Shown piece by piece: positions 53,773-63,191 of a stretch of 64,000 nt of DNA. Positions within the stretch are counted from its first letter, which is position 1, and every line of letters begins with the position of its first letter. The notes under the pieces are model-generated. The model was not told the DNA's origin. It made no database searches and saw only the letters and a list, made by a program, of their open reading frames with translations. The position numbers and the translations under genes are program-made. Source of the DNA: Acidobacteriota bacterium (GTDB lineage Bacteria; Acidobacteriota; UBA6911); assembly GCA_031271905.1 (NCBI GenBank), contig JAISUT010000014.1, positions 1 through 64,000 on the forward strand, given 5' to 3'.

Positions 53773-55269
53773 TCAGGCTGTCGCGCCCCCGATGGCGGGT
53801 TCGACAGTCGGGGCGTCCCATGACGCCACGCGGTTGCGCCCCGAATTCTTCGCTTGGTACAGGGCCAGGTCGGCGAGGTGGATGATGTCGTCGGGCTTCA
53901 TGTGCGGCGCGGGTACTATCGTCGCCACGCCGACGCTTATGGTGACGATGCCCGCAACAGTCCCCTTGTGCGGCAACCTGGCGTTCTCCACGCATTGGCG
54001 GATTCGTTCAGCCAGCACCAACGCCCCGTATTTTGTGGCGCGAGGCAGGACTACGACGAACTCCTCACCGTCATAGCGCGCCACCATGTCGCTCGAACGC
54101 AACAACGACTCGCCTAGAATGCGCGCCACCTGCCGCAGGCACTTGTCGCCCGCCAGTTGCCCGTAGCTGTCATTGTAGAGCTTGAAGTTGTCCACGTCGA
54201 TGAACAGCAGCGAGAACGGCGACTGTTCGCGCACGGCGTTGTACCATTCGCGGGCGAGCTGCATGTCCAGGCTCAAGCGGTTGGCGAGACCGGTCGGATG
54301 GTCGATGGCAGCCTTCGCGTTCGCTTCTTGGAAGGCGTCGGACATGTCCTGGAACAGCCTGTCCCGGGCGTTCAACGCAGAATTCACCGCATAGACGACC
54401 GCCAGGTTCACGCACAGGAAAATCTGGAGCAGGAATATCCCGTGCCGGTTGTGCAACGGTCCGGAGATGGAGAACGGGCCCGAATAGCGCTCGGTGAAAT
54501 ACACTGCTGGCGCGGCGATCAGCAAAATGGCGATGGCGGCGCCCGTGCCGCGCAGATAGAAGACAGCGAGCAACAGGACAGGGACGACTAGGAAGATGAT
54601 GGGCAGGCTGTCCTGCAGGAAGACGACGCTGGAGACCGCTGCGACGCTGACGAAGATCGCAGCCGCCTCCAATCGCTTCTTGCTGCCAAACAGCACCTTC
54701 AGCTCCGTGCGGTCGATCGCCAGGAAAAGCGGCGTCATCAACGCGATGCCCATGATGTCGCCGACCAGCCAGTCCAGCACCGTCTTGAGCAGGTAGGGGC
54801 GCTCGAAAACGTTCAGGCACAACCAGACGAACAACGTCGATGAAAGCGGCGCCAGGATGACGGCGCAACAGACGAACCGCGCCAAGATGCGAAACTTGGT
54901 CAGGTCGGGAGGGATGCCCTCGTCCGTGGACAACCAAGTGGCGGCGACTAGCACCTCGACGGTGTTCCCCATCGTGAACAGCAGGGATTGGTAGAACGTG
55001 AAGCCGAAGCCGATGTGTACGGCGACGTTCGCCACGACGCTCATGAGCATGTAGCTCGCCCAGAAACGTCGCCGGGTTTGCAAAATGAATGCGAGCAGTA
55101 TGCCGTTGGCAGTCCAGATGATGTCTTGTACGGCAGGGGTCGGCGTAAGCATGTTGCCGAACCAAGAGGCGCACAGGTAGATCAAGGCGACCACGCCAAG
55201 CCTGACGGCGGAGTCTGGAAGTATCCAGTAAGCAGTGCGAGCGACCAACGAAGACGACCGGAACCTCAT
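53773..55269 (-). CDS. MASE1-type membrane diguanylate cyclase (GGDEF)
   Basis: The protein has 498 residues. The N-terminal about 300 contain some eight hydrophobic segments, fitting a MASE1 sensor domain (SWFGNMLTPTPAVQDIIWTANG, WLVGDIMGIALMTPLFLA). A GGDEF domain follows (DHPTGLANRLSLDMQL, FIDVDNFKLYND). The active-site motif reads DGEEF instead of GGEEF, and an inhibitory I-site RSSD lies five residues upstream. It probably makes c-di-GMP, though the variant lowers certainty. ATG 55269 follows AAGGGG; the upstream frame is not conserved. Confidence 0.88.
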   Translation of the reverse strand: MRFRSSSLVARTAYWILPDSAVRLGVVALIYLCASWFGNMLTPTPAVQDIIWTANGILLAFILQTRRRFWASYMLMSVVANVAVHIGFGFTFYQSLLFTMGNTVEVLVAATWLSTDEGIPPDLTKFRILARFVCCAVILAPLSSTLFVWLCLNVFERPYLLKTVLDWLVGDIMGIALMTPLFLAIDRTELKVLFGSKKRLEAAAIFVSVAAVSSVVFLQDSLPIIFLVVPVLLLAVFYLRGTGAAIAILLIAAPAVYFTERYSGPFSISGPLHNRHGIFLLQIFLCVNLAVVYAVNSALNARDRLFQDMSDAFQEANAKAAIDHPTGLANRLSLDMQLAREWYNAVREQSPFSLLFIDVDNFKLYNDSYGQLAGDKCLRQVARILGESLLRSSDMVARYDGEEFVVVLPRATKYGALVLAERIRQCVENARLPHKGTVAGIVTISVGVATIVPAPHMKPDDIIHLADLALYQAKNSGRNRVASWDAPTVEPAIGGATA

Positions 55270-55478
55270 GGCGCACCCCTTAGTTGGAAAGCGTAAAACT
55301 AAAAACCCGTCCGTCGTAAAGCCATCAGGACTGCTAATACAACTACTACAAATTGTAAGGAAATTACAACTAATAAATGCGGACAAGCGGGAATTCGTCG
55401 TTTTCACCTGTCGCCCCCCCCAGCCGCTTGGACGTGACGACGCGGCGAAAAGACCTCGCGTCCAAGGTGCCGCCGAGG

Positions 55479-56228
55479 TCAGAGGCTGGCTTTGGCGAAG
55501 TCTGTCCGTCCGTCCTCGCCCCGCATCTCGACGTCCACGCACATCGAGTGGAGTCGCGAGCGGAGACGGACGCCGATGCGGTCGGCAAGGGTTTCCTCAC
55601 CGGGTCTGGAAGGTGCGTCGAGGTAGTTGGATGTGAAAAAGGTGAGTTTGCTTTTGACGTAGCGGTTGTTGATGATGTGATAGAGCGTGTCCCGCACCCA
55701 ATCCGTGACCTTGTTGGCGCCCAGCTCGTCCAGCACCAGCACCTTGGCGTCCATCACGGGGCGCAGGACATCCAACTCCGACGTCTGCGCGATGGGATTC
55801 CAACTGTCTTGGATTTCCTTCAACAGGTCGCTGAAATTGTAAAACAGCCCCACTTCGCCGGTCTGGGCGATCAACTGCCGCAAAAGCGCCACCGCCAAGT
55901 GGGTCTTGCCGACGCCGCACGGCCCCATGAGCAACAGCCCGACGCTCTTTTTGGGGTCGTCTTCCTTGAGCAGTGGGTATTGGCGCAGGAACCCTTCCAC
56001 CTGGAGTTTGGCGTTTTTATGCGACACGTCCCTAAACGTCTTGAATGATTCGAGGTCGCAGTTCTGGTAGCGCTTGGGGATGTTCGCCGACGCCTGTAAC
56101 CGCGCCATGCGCTGCTTTTTCCAGCAGTCGCAGCGTCGGACTGCGCCCGCAACCTCCGTCGGCGCCCACCCCGACCCGCCGCAGGTCGGGCAGATGTCGT
56201 CCACATTCCGCTCGTCCATATCCGTCAT
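55479..56228 (-). CDS. DnaC/IstB-like AAA+ ATPase (helicase-loader type)
   Basis: The protein has 249 residues. The N-terminus has a four-cysteine zinc-binding region (CPTCGGSGW, CDCW). The ATPase core shows Walker A GPCGVGKTH, Walker B LVLDELG and the sensor region FFTSNY. This architecture is common in primosomal DnaC/DnaI-like loaders encoded away from transposons. IstB of IS21 elements is less likely because no istA or transposase is nearby. It begins 42 bases after the HtrA-like gene ends, on the same strand. Confidence 0.85.
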   Translation of the reverse strand: MTDMDERNVDDICPTCGGSGWAPTEVAGAVRRCDCWKKQRMARLQASANIPKRYQNCDLESFKTFRDVSHKNAKLQVEGFLRQYPLLKEDDPKKSVGLLLMGPCGVGKTHLAVALLRQLIAQTGEVGLFYNFSDLLKEIQDSWNPIAQTSELDVLRPVMDAKVLVLDELGANKVTDWVRDTLYHIINNRYVKSKLTFFTSNYLDAPSRPGEETLADRIGVRLRSRLHSMCVDVEMRGEDGRTDFAKASL

Positions 56229-56270
56229 GACATTTAATCCTGGTATCCGCTTGGACCTAGGCTGCCGCCG

Positions 56271-57455
56271 TCAAATCCTCCGGCGCGACTGCGTAGATTG
56301 CGGCGCCTCCACCAGCGGGACTTTCTTCTGCATCCGCGACGCGCCGCGGTACAGCGTGACGGTCACCGCGTCCCCCGGTTTCTTCGATTCGAGCAACAGG
56401 CGCAACTCCTCATGCGAAGAGACCGCCTTGCCGTCGATCTCGGTGATGATGTCGCCGCCCACGCCTATGCGGTTGTTCAACCAACGCACCACCCCGCTCG
56501 CGCCACGGAGGTCTGCCTGCTCCGCCGAGCTCCCGCGATAGATGCGGTAGACCAGGATGCCGCGCGACACCGGCAACTCCAAAAGCTTGGCGAGGTCTTC
56601 GTTTATGGTGTATCCCTCAATGCCGAACCAAGGGCGCAGGACGCGCCCGTCGCTGATGAGCTCTGCGGCGACCCGTCGGATGGTTGCGGCAGGGATGGAG
56701 AACCCGATGCCGATGTTGCCGCCGCCGATGGTGAAGATCGAGGTGTTGATGCCGATCATCTCACCAGCGGTGTTCAACAACGGCCCGCCGGAATTGCCGG
56801 GGTTGATGGCGGCGTCGGTCTGGATGACGTTGTCCACCAAGTCGCCGCTTTGCGTCTCGATGCGCCGCCCCAAGGAGCTGATGATGCCGACCGTCAGCGT
56901 GTTCTGCAAACCCAGGGGGTTGCCTATCGCCAGCACCTTCTGCCCGACCTTGAGCCCGTCGGAGGCGCCGAGCGAGATCGGGTGCAACCGATCCTTCGGC
57001 GCGCCCTCCAGCTTGAGGACCGCCAAGTCGTTCTGCGGATCCGCCCCGACCAGCGTCGCCTTGTACTTGGTGCGATCCGGCAGGGAGACCTCAAGGCTCG
57101 CGGCGTTCTCCACCACATGGTAGTTGGTCAGGATGTGCCCGGCGTGGTCCAGCACGCAACCGCTCCCCGTGCCGCCGTCCTCCTCGCGGATGATCGCCCG
57201 GAAGAAGTAGCGCTCCTCGACCATGACCCGCGTGGTGATGTTGACCACCCCCGGGCTCACCTGATCGTACACCCTGACGTTCACCTCTTCGTCGTCGCTG
57301 AGCGTCACCTGCCCCGACGGGGCGAAGGCGAACGCCTCGCGCGCCTCGTCCTGCACCTTGACGCCGGGAACCAGATCCCAGCGTAATGCCACCAGCGTCG
57401 CGGCGACCGCCACGAGCGCGGTGATGAGGATGAGGCGAAGCGGATGTCCGTGCAT
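56271..57455 (-). CDS. Membrane-anchored trypsin-like serine protease with one PDZ domain (DegS-like)
   Basis: The protein has 394 residues. An N-terminal hydrophobic anchor (LILITALVAVAATLVAL) is followed by the protease domain with the triad His in LTNYHVVEN, Asp in NDLAVLK and Ser in GNSGGPLLN. One PDZ domain follows (RGILVYRIYRGSSAEQADL, GDIITEIDGKAV). A single PDZ plus an uncleaved anchor is the DegS plan, usually part of envelope stress signalling; a general HtrA role is also possible. Confidence 0.93.
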   Translation of the reverse strand: MHGHPLRLILITALVAVAATLVALRWDLVPGVKVQDEAREAFAFAPSGQVTLSDDEEVNVRVYDQVSPGVVNITTRVMVEERYFFRAIIREEDGGTGSGCVLDHAGHILTNYHVVENAASLEVSLPDRTKYKATLVGADPQNDLAVLKLEGAPKDRLHPISLGASDGLKVGQKVLAIGNPLGLQNTLTVGIISSLGRRIETQSGDLVDNVIQTDAAINPGNSGGPLLNTAGEMIGINTSIFTIGGGNIGIGFSIPAATIRRVAAELISDGRVLRPWFGIEGYTINEDLAKLLELPVSRGILVYRIYRGSSAEQADLRGASGVVRWLNNRIGVGGDIITEIDGKAVSSHEELRLLLESKKPGDAVTVTLYRGASRMQKKVPLVEAPQSTQSRRRI

Positions 57456-57623
57456 AGGCGAAAGAACACCTTTACGAGAGGAAAACGCCTTCTTGCTTAT
57501 GTGCTTATGCGACTGCTTGCGCGGCGACCGCCCATGGGCAGAGCCGCCGATTGGCGCAAAGGCGCGAACGCCCCTGTCGGGACTCGCCCCCGCGCCAATC
57601 GGCGAGTTGTTGCGCGCACAACG

Positions 57624-58784
57624 CTACCGGACGGAGATGCCCACCGTGTTGGCAATGTTCACGCTCATCGCCAACGACGACTTGGCTTCTGCGGGTATCG
57701 TAACCCTGGCGTTCATGCCCAAGGCCCTGAACGTCAAGGTGTAGTCGCCCGGAGGCACCGGCGTGTTGAACCGGCAAGAGCCGTGGTTGCCGTCGGTGAT
57801 GATGTAGCCGGACTGGAACGTGCCGTTCGCGCCGCTGAGCACGATGACCGACCCGTCGAGGCGATCCATCGACCAATTGCCGCTCTGCTTGTTGATCGAC
57901 ACGCCGATGGACTTCGGAGCCTTCTTGAGCGCCTCCGTCTCACGGTCGCCCTCGGCGCGCGCCTTCGCCCGCTCCCTGACGTCGCCGACCCACTTGGCCT
58001 CGAGCGCCGGCACGTCCAAGGCGGCGATGACGGCGTTGATCCTCTTCAGAAGCTCCGCGTCCCCTTTGCGCACGGCGACGGCGTAGGAATAAGGGTTGAC
58101 GAGCTCGTTCAGGATGTTCACGTTGGTGAAGCTAGACCCCTCGCTTGCCACACTGTAGTTGAGCAGTATCTCGTCGCCGACCACCGCGTCGATCTCCGTG
58201 CGGTTCAGATAACCCAAGGCGTCGTCGATCGTCGGGTACTTCATGATGGTGACGCCGGTCGCCGCAGTCTGCGACGCCATGAAGGCGTCCGCCGGACGAC
58301 CCTCCACGACCCCCACCTTCTTGCCGGATAGCGAGGCGAGGCTCGTGATGCCGAAGTCCTTGCGATGGTGCGCGATCACGTCGCCCGTCTTGTAATAGGG
58401 GTCGGAATACTCGACCTCGGTGCGGCTGGGGTCGCTCGCCACCGACGAGATGATGAAGTCCACCGTGACACCTTCCTTGATCACGTCGAAAAGGTGGTTG
58501 GCGCCCTTGTTGGATTTCACCCACTTGAGGGGTTGCCCCAGCTCTTTCGCAATCGCCTCGCCCAAGTCGGCGCCCAGGCCCTGCACGCCGGTGCCGTCGC
58601 CGTACTCGAACGGCGCGTTGATCGCTTCGGTCAGGATGTGGACTTCGCGGTTCTTCGCGATGGTTTCCAGGGAGTTGGGCGCCGCGCCCTCGCCGCCGCC
58701 GCCGCAACCGACACAACCGACAACGGACAGCGTCACGAGAAGCGCCGCGCCGATCAACAACAACAAATGCCTTCTACTTCGCAA
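57624..58784 (-). CDS. Solute-binding lipoprotein with C-terminal beta-sandwich extension
   Basis: The protein has 386 residues. A lipoprotein signal with lipobox VVGC lies near residue 24. The SBP_bac_3 domain follows (REVHILTEAINAPFEYGDGTG, GLGADLGEAIAKELG, SGKKVGVVEGRPADAF). The last about 100 residues (SVIVLSGANGTFQSGYI, PPGDYTLTFRALGMNARV) look like a carboxypeptidase-regulatory-type sandwich not usual in this family. No permease or ATPase genes are adjacent, so it may act as a sensor or shared receptor. Confidence 0.88.
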   Translation of the reverse strand: MRSRRHLLLLIGAALLVTLSVVGCVGCGGGGEGAAPNSLETIAKNREVHILTEAINAPFEYGDGTGVQGLGADLGEAIAKELGQPLKWVKSNKGANHLFDVIKEGVTVDFIISSVASDPSRTEVEYSDPYYKTGDVIAHHRKDFGITSLASLSGKKVGVVEGRPADAFMASQTAATGVTIMKYPTIDDALGYLNRTEIDAVVGDEILLNYSVASEGSSFTNVNILNELVNPYSYAVAVRKGDAELLKRINAVIAALDVPALEAKWVGDVRERAKARAEGDRETEALKKAPKSIGVSINKQSGNWSMDRLDGSVIVLSGANGTFQSGYIITDGNHGSCRFNTPVPPGDYTLTFRALGMNARVTIPAEAKSSLAMSVNIANTVGISVR

Positions 58785-58997
58785 TTCGAACCTCCTTCGG
58801 GGAAACAGGGGTCACCAGACACCAACCATAAACACGAATCGGACATTATAAGCCAAATGCCCGCGCCGCCCATAGATTTTTTCATCGTGCAACATCTAAA
58901 AAACCGGATCGCGCGCCGCCCCCGCCAACGCCCCGCCAAGGCTCCCCGCCCGCCGCCCGTCGAAGGACGCGCCGGAAAGGCGACCATGCGGACGCGG

Positions 58998-60584
58998 TCA
59001 TTTAGCCTGGCCGCGCAACCAAGTGAAATATTTGTCCAGCGCCTGCAACTTGTCCATGTTGGGATAGGGCTCCACCGTCCCGGTCGTCGCACCGAAGGTC
59101 AGCACCTGCGGCGAGCCTTCGTCATAGGCGGGCCATTGCGGCAGGTCTGCGACATTGGGGTCGCCGGTCTTGGCGAAGTTCACCCAATAGTCGCTGATGA
59201 GGTCGGACAGCGCCACGTCCTCGGCCGACGGCGCCGCGCCCTGCGCACTGGTGAGGGTCTGGAAGGCGTAGGGGACGTCCGTTCCATGCCCCGCGCCGTC
59301 GGGGGCGGTCGCCGCGTGATGGTCGTAGTAATAGACGAACGCCTTCCCCCTCCCTTTCTGCGTCTGCAGGCGCGCCCAAGTCCAAGTGCCCCAGCCGAAG
59401 GTGTTGTCACGCGAGACCTGCTTCAACGAACGGGTGGCGTCCTCGTCCGTGGCGTGCGGGTATACCGCCAGGATTTCCTTGGCGGCCGGGCCGTAGCCCT
59501 TCTTGATCTGACTGGAGAACTCGGCGGGCGTCGCCTTGCGCGCGCCGAAGGAGGCCGCCTCGTCCGAGGTGGTGCCGACCAAGATGGGCGTGTCGTTGAA
59601 ATCGCCCGCCTCGTACATCAGGTACTGGCTGTCGGGGATGATGCGCCCGTCGGCGGCAGGCCGGAACGAGGCGCCGCTGCCGGCGATGGCGTCTTGGATG
59701 GCTTGGGCGTCAAGGGCGCGTGCCGCCGCGATGTCCTGCGCCCCCAACTTGCCCAAGAACGCCGCGCCCACGCCCTCGGCAAGTTTCAGCGTCGGGATGC
59801 TGGTCCCCGGCTCGTCCTTGGTGCGAAGCGGGGCGAAGCCGCCGCCGCTCATGCTGATCACGCCGTGGAACAGCCCTTTCGCCTCGGGGGACGCGGCCAG
59901 AATGGCGACAGCCATGCCTCCCGCCGAGTGCCCGAAGATCGTCACCTTCGAGGCGTCGCCGCCGAACTGCCCCACGTTCTCCTTGACCCACCGGAGCCCG
60001 TGGATCATGTCCGCCATGCCGTAGGCGCCGGAACCTTGGCCGCTCTCCGCGCTGAGTTCGGGATGCGCCAAGAAGCCGAACGGCCCCACGCGGTAGGCGA
60101 TGCTCACGACCACCACCCCTTTTTTCGCCAGGCGCTCGCCGTCGTACATCGGCACGCTGGTCATGCCGCCGGAAAAGCCGCCGCCGTAGATCCAGACCAG
60201 CACCGGCAGCCGGTCGCCAGCGTCCGCCGCCGGACTCCAGACGTTCAGGTAGAGGCAGTCTTCGCTGATCTCGGACTTGTCTCCCATGGAGCGCGCCATC
60301 GCCATGTCCTGCATGCAGGCGTTGCCGAAGGCGACGGTCTTTTTGACCCCCTCCCAGGGCGCGACCGGCTGCGGCGCCTTCCAGCGCAGATCGCCCACGG
60401 GGGGCGCGGCGAACGGAATGCCTTTGAACACGGAAAGCCCGTCGGCGACGACGCCCTCCACCTCGCCGCCAACGACCTTGGCGGTGGGGATGCCCGGTGC
60501 CTTGGTTTCCTCGACATTGGTCGTACACGCCGCCAGCGCGAACGCCAACCCACACAACGCCACGATACCCGCGATCTTGCTCAT
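58998..60584 (-). CDS. Type B carboxylesterase, lipoprotein
   Basis: The protein has 528 residues. A signal peptide with lipobox LAAC is followed by the carboxylesterase/lipase fold. Family motifs include FKGIPFAAPPVGDLRWK near the start, EDCLYLNVWSP, the oxyanion region IYGGGFSGG and the nucleophile Ser in FGHSAGGMA. The catalytic His is probably in HGTDVPYAF. It hydrolyses carboxylic esters at the cell envelope. Confidence 0.92.
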   Translation of the reverse strand: MSKIAGIVALCGLAFALAACTTNVEETKAPGIPTAKVVGGEVEGVVADGLSVFKGIPFAAPPVGDLRWKAPQPVAPWEGVKKTVAFGNACMQDMAMARSMGDKSEISEDCLYLNVWSPAADAGDRLPVLVWIYGGGFSGGMTSVPMYDGERLAKKGVVVVSIAYRVGPFGFLAHPELSAESGQGSGAYGMADMIHGLRWVKENVGQFGGDASKVTIFGHSAGGMAVAILAASPEAKGLFHGVISMSGGGFAPLRTKDEPGTSIPTLKLAEGVGAAFLGKLGAQDIAAARALDAQAIQDAIAGSGASFRPAADGRIIPDSQYLMYEAGDFNDTPILVGTTSDEAASFGARKATPAEFSSQIKKGYGPAAKEILAVYPHATDEDATRSLKQVSRDNTFGWGTWTWARLQTQKGRGKAFVYYYDHHAATAPDGAGHGTDVPYAFQTLTSAQGAAPSAEDVALSDLISDYWVNFAKTGDPNVADLPQWPAYDEGSPQVLTFGATTGTVEPYPNMDKLQALDKYFTWLRGQAK

Positions 60585-60713
60585 AACGCCCTCTCCATGT
60601 CCTTGCGTCGCCTCCGCCCGCCTCGGCGGGCATCCCCCGGCGGGATGCCCAAGGGGGCTTGAAAAAGCGAAGATAAACCATCGGGGGAATTCCGCGCAAG
60701 GAAATTCAATGTC

Positions 60714-60735
60714 GGGGTCGGGGTCGGGGTCGGGG
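60714..60735 (+). repeat. Four-tract G4 (quadruplex-type) repeat
   Basis: Four GGGG tracts are separated by TC in each case (hexamer TCGGGG repeated). It lies in the gap between the carboxylesterase start and the end of ftsY, about 130 bases upstream of the esterase start codon. It fits the general rule for intramolecular G-quadruplex formation. Confidence 0.6.
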
Positions 60736-60781
60736 CGCTCCCCATTTTTCGCGGCGCTGCCCGCCTGGGGGCGCGGCGACG

Positions 60782-61771
60782 CTATTTGAACAACGAGTTG
60801 ATGAAATCCTCGGGGGAGAATTCGATGAGGTCGTCGATGCCCTCACCGATGCCGATGTAGCGCACGGGGATGTCCAGCTCCTCGGCGATGCCGAAAAGGA
60901 CGCCGCCTTTGGCGGTGCCGTCGAGCTTGGTAACGATCAAGCCCGTGATACCGGTCGCCTTCATGAACTCGCGCGCCTGCGCCAGGCCGTTCTGCCCCGT
61001 GGTGGCGTCCACGACCAGGAGCGTCTCATGCGGCGCTCCCGCGACCACCTTGCCCGCGACGCGGCGCATCTTGTCCAGCTCCTTCATCAGGTTGCTTTTC
61101 GTGTGCAGCCGTCCGGCGGTGTCGACCAGCACCAGGTCGGCGGCGCGCGCCGTCGCCGCCGCCAGCGCGTCGTGCAGCACCGCCGAGGGGTCTGCGCCGA
61201 TCTTGCTCTTGACCAGATCCGTGCCGGAACGCTCCGCCCAGACCGCCAACTGCTCGATGGCCGCCGGGCGAAAGGTGTCCGCCGCGCAGACCAGCGTCTT
61301 CCTGCCTTCGGCGGCGAGGCGCGCCGTGAGCTTGCCGACCGTGGTGGTCTTGCCCGTGCCGTTGACGCCGACGACCATCCAGACCTGCGGCTTCGGGGGC
61401 GCAGCCCCGGCTTCGGACGGCGCCTGCGCGGCGGCGCCCGCGTGGGATGCGAGGATGGCGCCGAGTTGGTCGCGTATCTCCGCCTTGGCATCCTCCGGCG
61501 TCTTGAGCACCCCTTTTTTGAACTGCGCCCGCACGGCGGTCATGATGCGGTCGGTCACCGCAACCCCCAAGTCCGCGCCGAGCAGCGTCCCCTCCAGTTC
61601 GTCGAGCGCGTCCTCGTCCATCGAGGAAAAAGTCCCCAGCACCGCCTCGATCTTGCCGACGAGGTTCTCCTTGGTCGCGCCGAGGGCTTGCGTCATCCTT
61701 GCCAGCAACCCGGCCCTCTTCTCCTTCTTTTCCGGCGCGTCTTCCTTTTCCTTGGAGCGTTTGAAGAACAT
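60782..61771 (-). CDS. ftsY: Signal recognition particle receptor FtsY
   Basis: The protein has 329 residues. A short charged N-terminal region (FFKRSKEKEDAPEKKEKR) precedes the NG domain: GVNGTGKTTTVGKL (G1), DTFRPAAIEQL, VDTAGRLHTKSNLMKEL (G3), VTKLDGTAKGG (G4) and GIGEGIDDL near the end. It docks SRP-ribosome complexes at the membrane for co-translational insertion. ATG 61771 follows AAGGAGG; the longer frame to 61864 lacks support. Its leader contains a 15-bp tandem repeat further upstream. Confidence 0.96.
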   Translation of the reverse strand: MFFKRSKEKEDAPEKKEKRAGLLARMTQALGATKENLVGKIEAVLGTFSSMDEDALDELEGTLLGADLGVAVTDRIMTAVRAQFKKGVLKTPEDAKAEIRDQLGAILASHAGAAAQAPSEAGAAPPKPQVWMVVGVNGTGKTTTVGKLTARLAAEGRKTLVCAADTFRPAAIEQLAVWAERSGTDLVKSKIGADPSAVLHDALAAATARAADLVLVDTAGRLHTKSNLMKELDKMRRVAGKVVAGAPHETLLVVDATTGQNGLAQAREFMKATGITGLIVTKLDGTAKGGVLFGIAEELDIPVRYIGIGEGIDDLIEFSPEDFINSLFK

Positions 61772-61963
61772 CGCACCCCCCTCCTTGTCCGGGGTTGCGC
61801 CCGCCGCACGAGCGCCGTGTTTCCATCCATCTGTAAAACCGACTTGGGGACGCCGCCGCGCCATGCGCCGGATTCCGCCAGCATTCTACCAAACGGACCG
61901 CCCTGTTTGGGATGGTTGTTTTGGCATCGGCGCGGCCCGCCCCCCGAACCCGAACCCCGCCCG

Positions 61964-62052
61964 AAGCGCACCCGCAAGCGCACCCGCCCGATAAGCGCAC
62001 CCGCCCGAAGCGCACCCGCCCGAAGCGCACCCGCCCGAAGCGCACCCGTCAG
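61964..62052. repeat. 15-bp tandem repeat
   Basis: The unit AAGCGCACCCGCCCG is repeated about six times: a 12-base partial at 61964, then copies at 61976, 61993, 62008, 62023 and a diverged copy at 62038. Two bases (AT) interrupt after the second unit. The three copies at 61993-62037 are identical. It is in the gap between ftsY and the divergent secreted-protein gene. Confidence 0.85.
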
Positions 62053-62241
62053 AAAACCGTTGCCATCGCACGCAATCCTGCCGTAGAATCGAACCTTTCG
62101 CGCGACCCGGGGCGGCCCGGGAGCGCGAAGTCGATGCACGGAAGTCGCGATGCGCAATGGCGGCGGGGGGTTCGCCCATCCCGGCATCCGCTCATCTGCG
62201 GGCGATGATCGACAGACAACCATCATCAGGAGGAAATTCCA

Positions 62242-63174
62242 GTGAAACGAACGCATCTCGTCATGATCTGCATCGCGCTCTGCGTCGCGATGTCAATCCC
62301 CGTGTTTGGCCAGGCGCCGAAACCGGCACCCGGCGCGCCGGGGCCGAACGTGCAGGCTTCGCAATTCCCCGTGGTGTCCTGCCAACGCGGCGGGTTGCAA
62401 CACGCAGTCCGGCTGTACCTGGAGGCGCAGGCCAAGGGCGACATCTCCATCCTGCCGCTCGCCAACGGCCTCGGCTACCAGGAGAACATGAAGCCCGCCG
62501 ACATCAAGACCGGCTTTCTCACCAAGCCGCTCGTCATCGACAAGCACATGAGCCTGTACGACGACGCCTCGTGCCAGACCTTCACCGAAGTCATCTCGAC
62601 CGACAAGGCCAACCCCTATGTGATCGGCGTGCGGATGCGCGTCAACCACGAGAAGATCGCCGAGGTCGAAGTGATCACGACCACCACGGGCCAGTGGCTG
62701 TTCAACGCCGACAACTACCTGAAGTTTTCGACGGACGAGAACTGGGGTCCCATCCCGGCAGACCGCCGCAACAGCCGCGCCGAGCTGGTGCGCGGGGCCA
62801 ACGCCTACCTCGACGCCTTCCTCGAGGCGAAGATCGACCTGGTCCCCTGGGGCTATCCGTGCGTGCGCGTCGAGGGCGGCGCGACCACGGCGACCGGGAC
62901 GGACGCGGACACCTGCGAGGCGGGCGTGCCGACCGGCGTGAACATCGCCAACCGCCGCTTCGTGGTTGACGAGGTGATCGGCTCGGTCGTGGTCTGGTGC
63001 ACCTTCGGCGCGGGCGGTCCGGGCGGCATGGTCGGCGCGCCCGACACGCACCTGTTCCGCATGGAGAACGGCAGGCTGCGCTACGTGCACACGCTGACCC
63101 ATCTCAATATGAGCGACTTCGCAGGCCCCACGGGCACCAGCGCCGACAAGCCGGCGCCGAAGGCGAAGCAGTAA
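62242..63174 (+). CDS. Secreted DUF8021-like protein
   Basis: The protein has 310 residues with a Sec signal peptide (about 1-23, ending PVFGQ). Two SnoaL/NTF2-like halves seem to follow: RGGLQHAVRLYLEAQAKGD with YVIGVRMRVNHEKIAEVEVI, and LVRGANAYLDAFLEAK with FRMENGRLRYVHTL. This matches the DUF8021 pattern as I recall it, a family without known activity. Four or more Cys may form disulfides. Ribosome binding site GGAGG precedes the ATG. A dispersed repeat follows 17 bases after the stop. Confidence 0.75.
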   Translation: MKRTHLVMICIALCVAMSIPVFGQAPKPAPGAPGPNVQASQFPVVSCQRGGLQHAVRLYLEAQAKGDISILPLANGLGYQENMKPADIKTGFLTKPLVIDKHMSLYDDASCQTFTEVISTDKANPYVIGVRMRVNHEKIAEVEVITTTTGQWLFNADNYLKFSTDENWGPIPADRRNSRAELVRGANAYLDAFLEAKIDLVPWGYPCVRVEGGATTATGTDADTCEAGVPTGVNIANRRFVVDEVIGSVVVWCTFGAGGPGGMVGAPDTHLFRMENGRLRYVHTLTHLNMSDFAGPTGTSADKPAPKAKQ

Positions 63175-63191
63175 CACGAAGGTGACACGAA

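Noticed and set aside
55479-56228. IstB of an IS21 insertion sequence
   Set aside because: No istA transposase, terminal inverted repeats or target duplication is visible around the gene, and the zinc-type N-terminus fits helicase loaders better.
61964-62052. Repeat array considered as CRISPR
   Set aside because: Units are head-to-tail without spacers and no cas genes are near.
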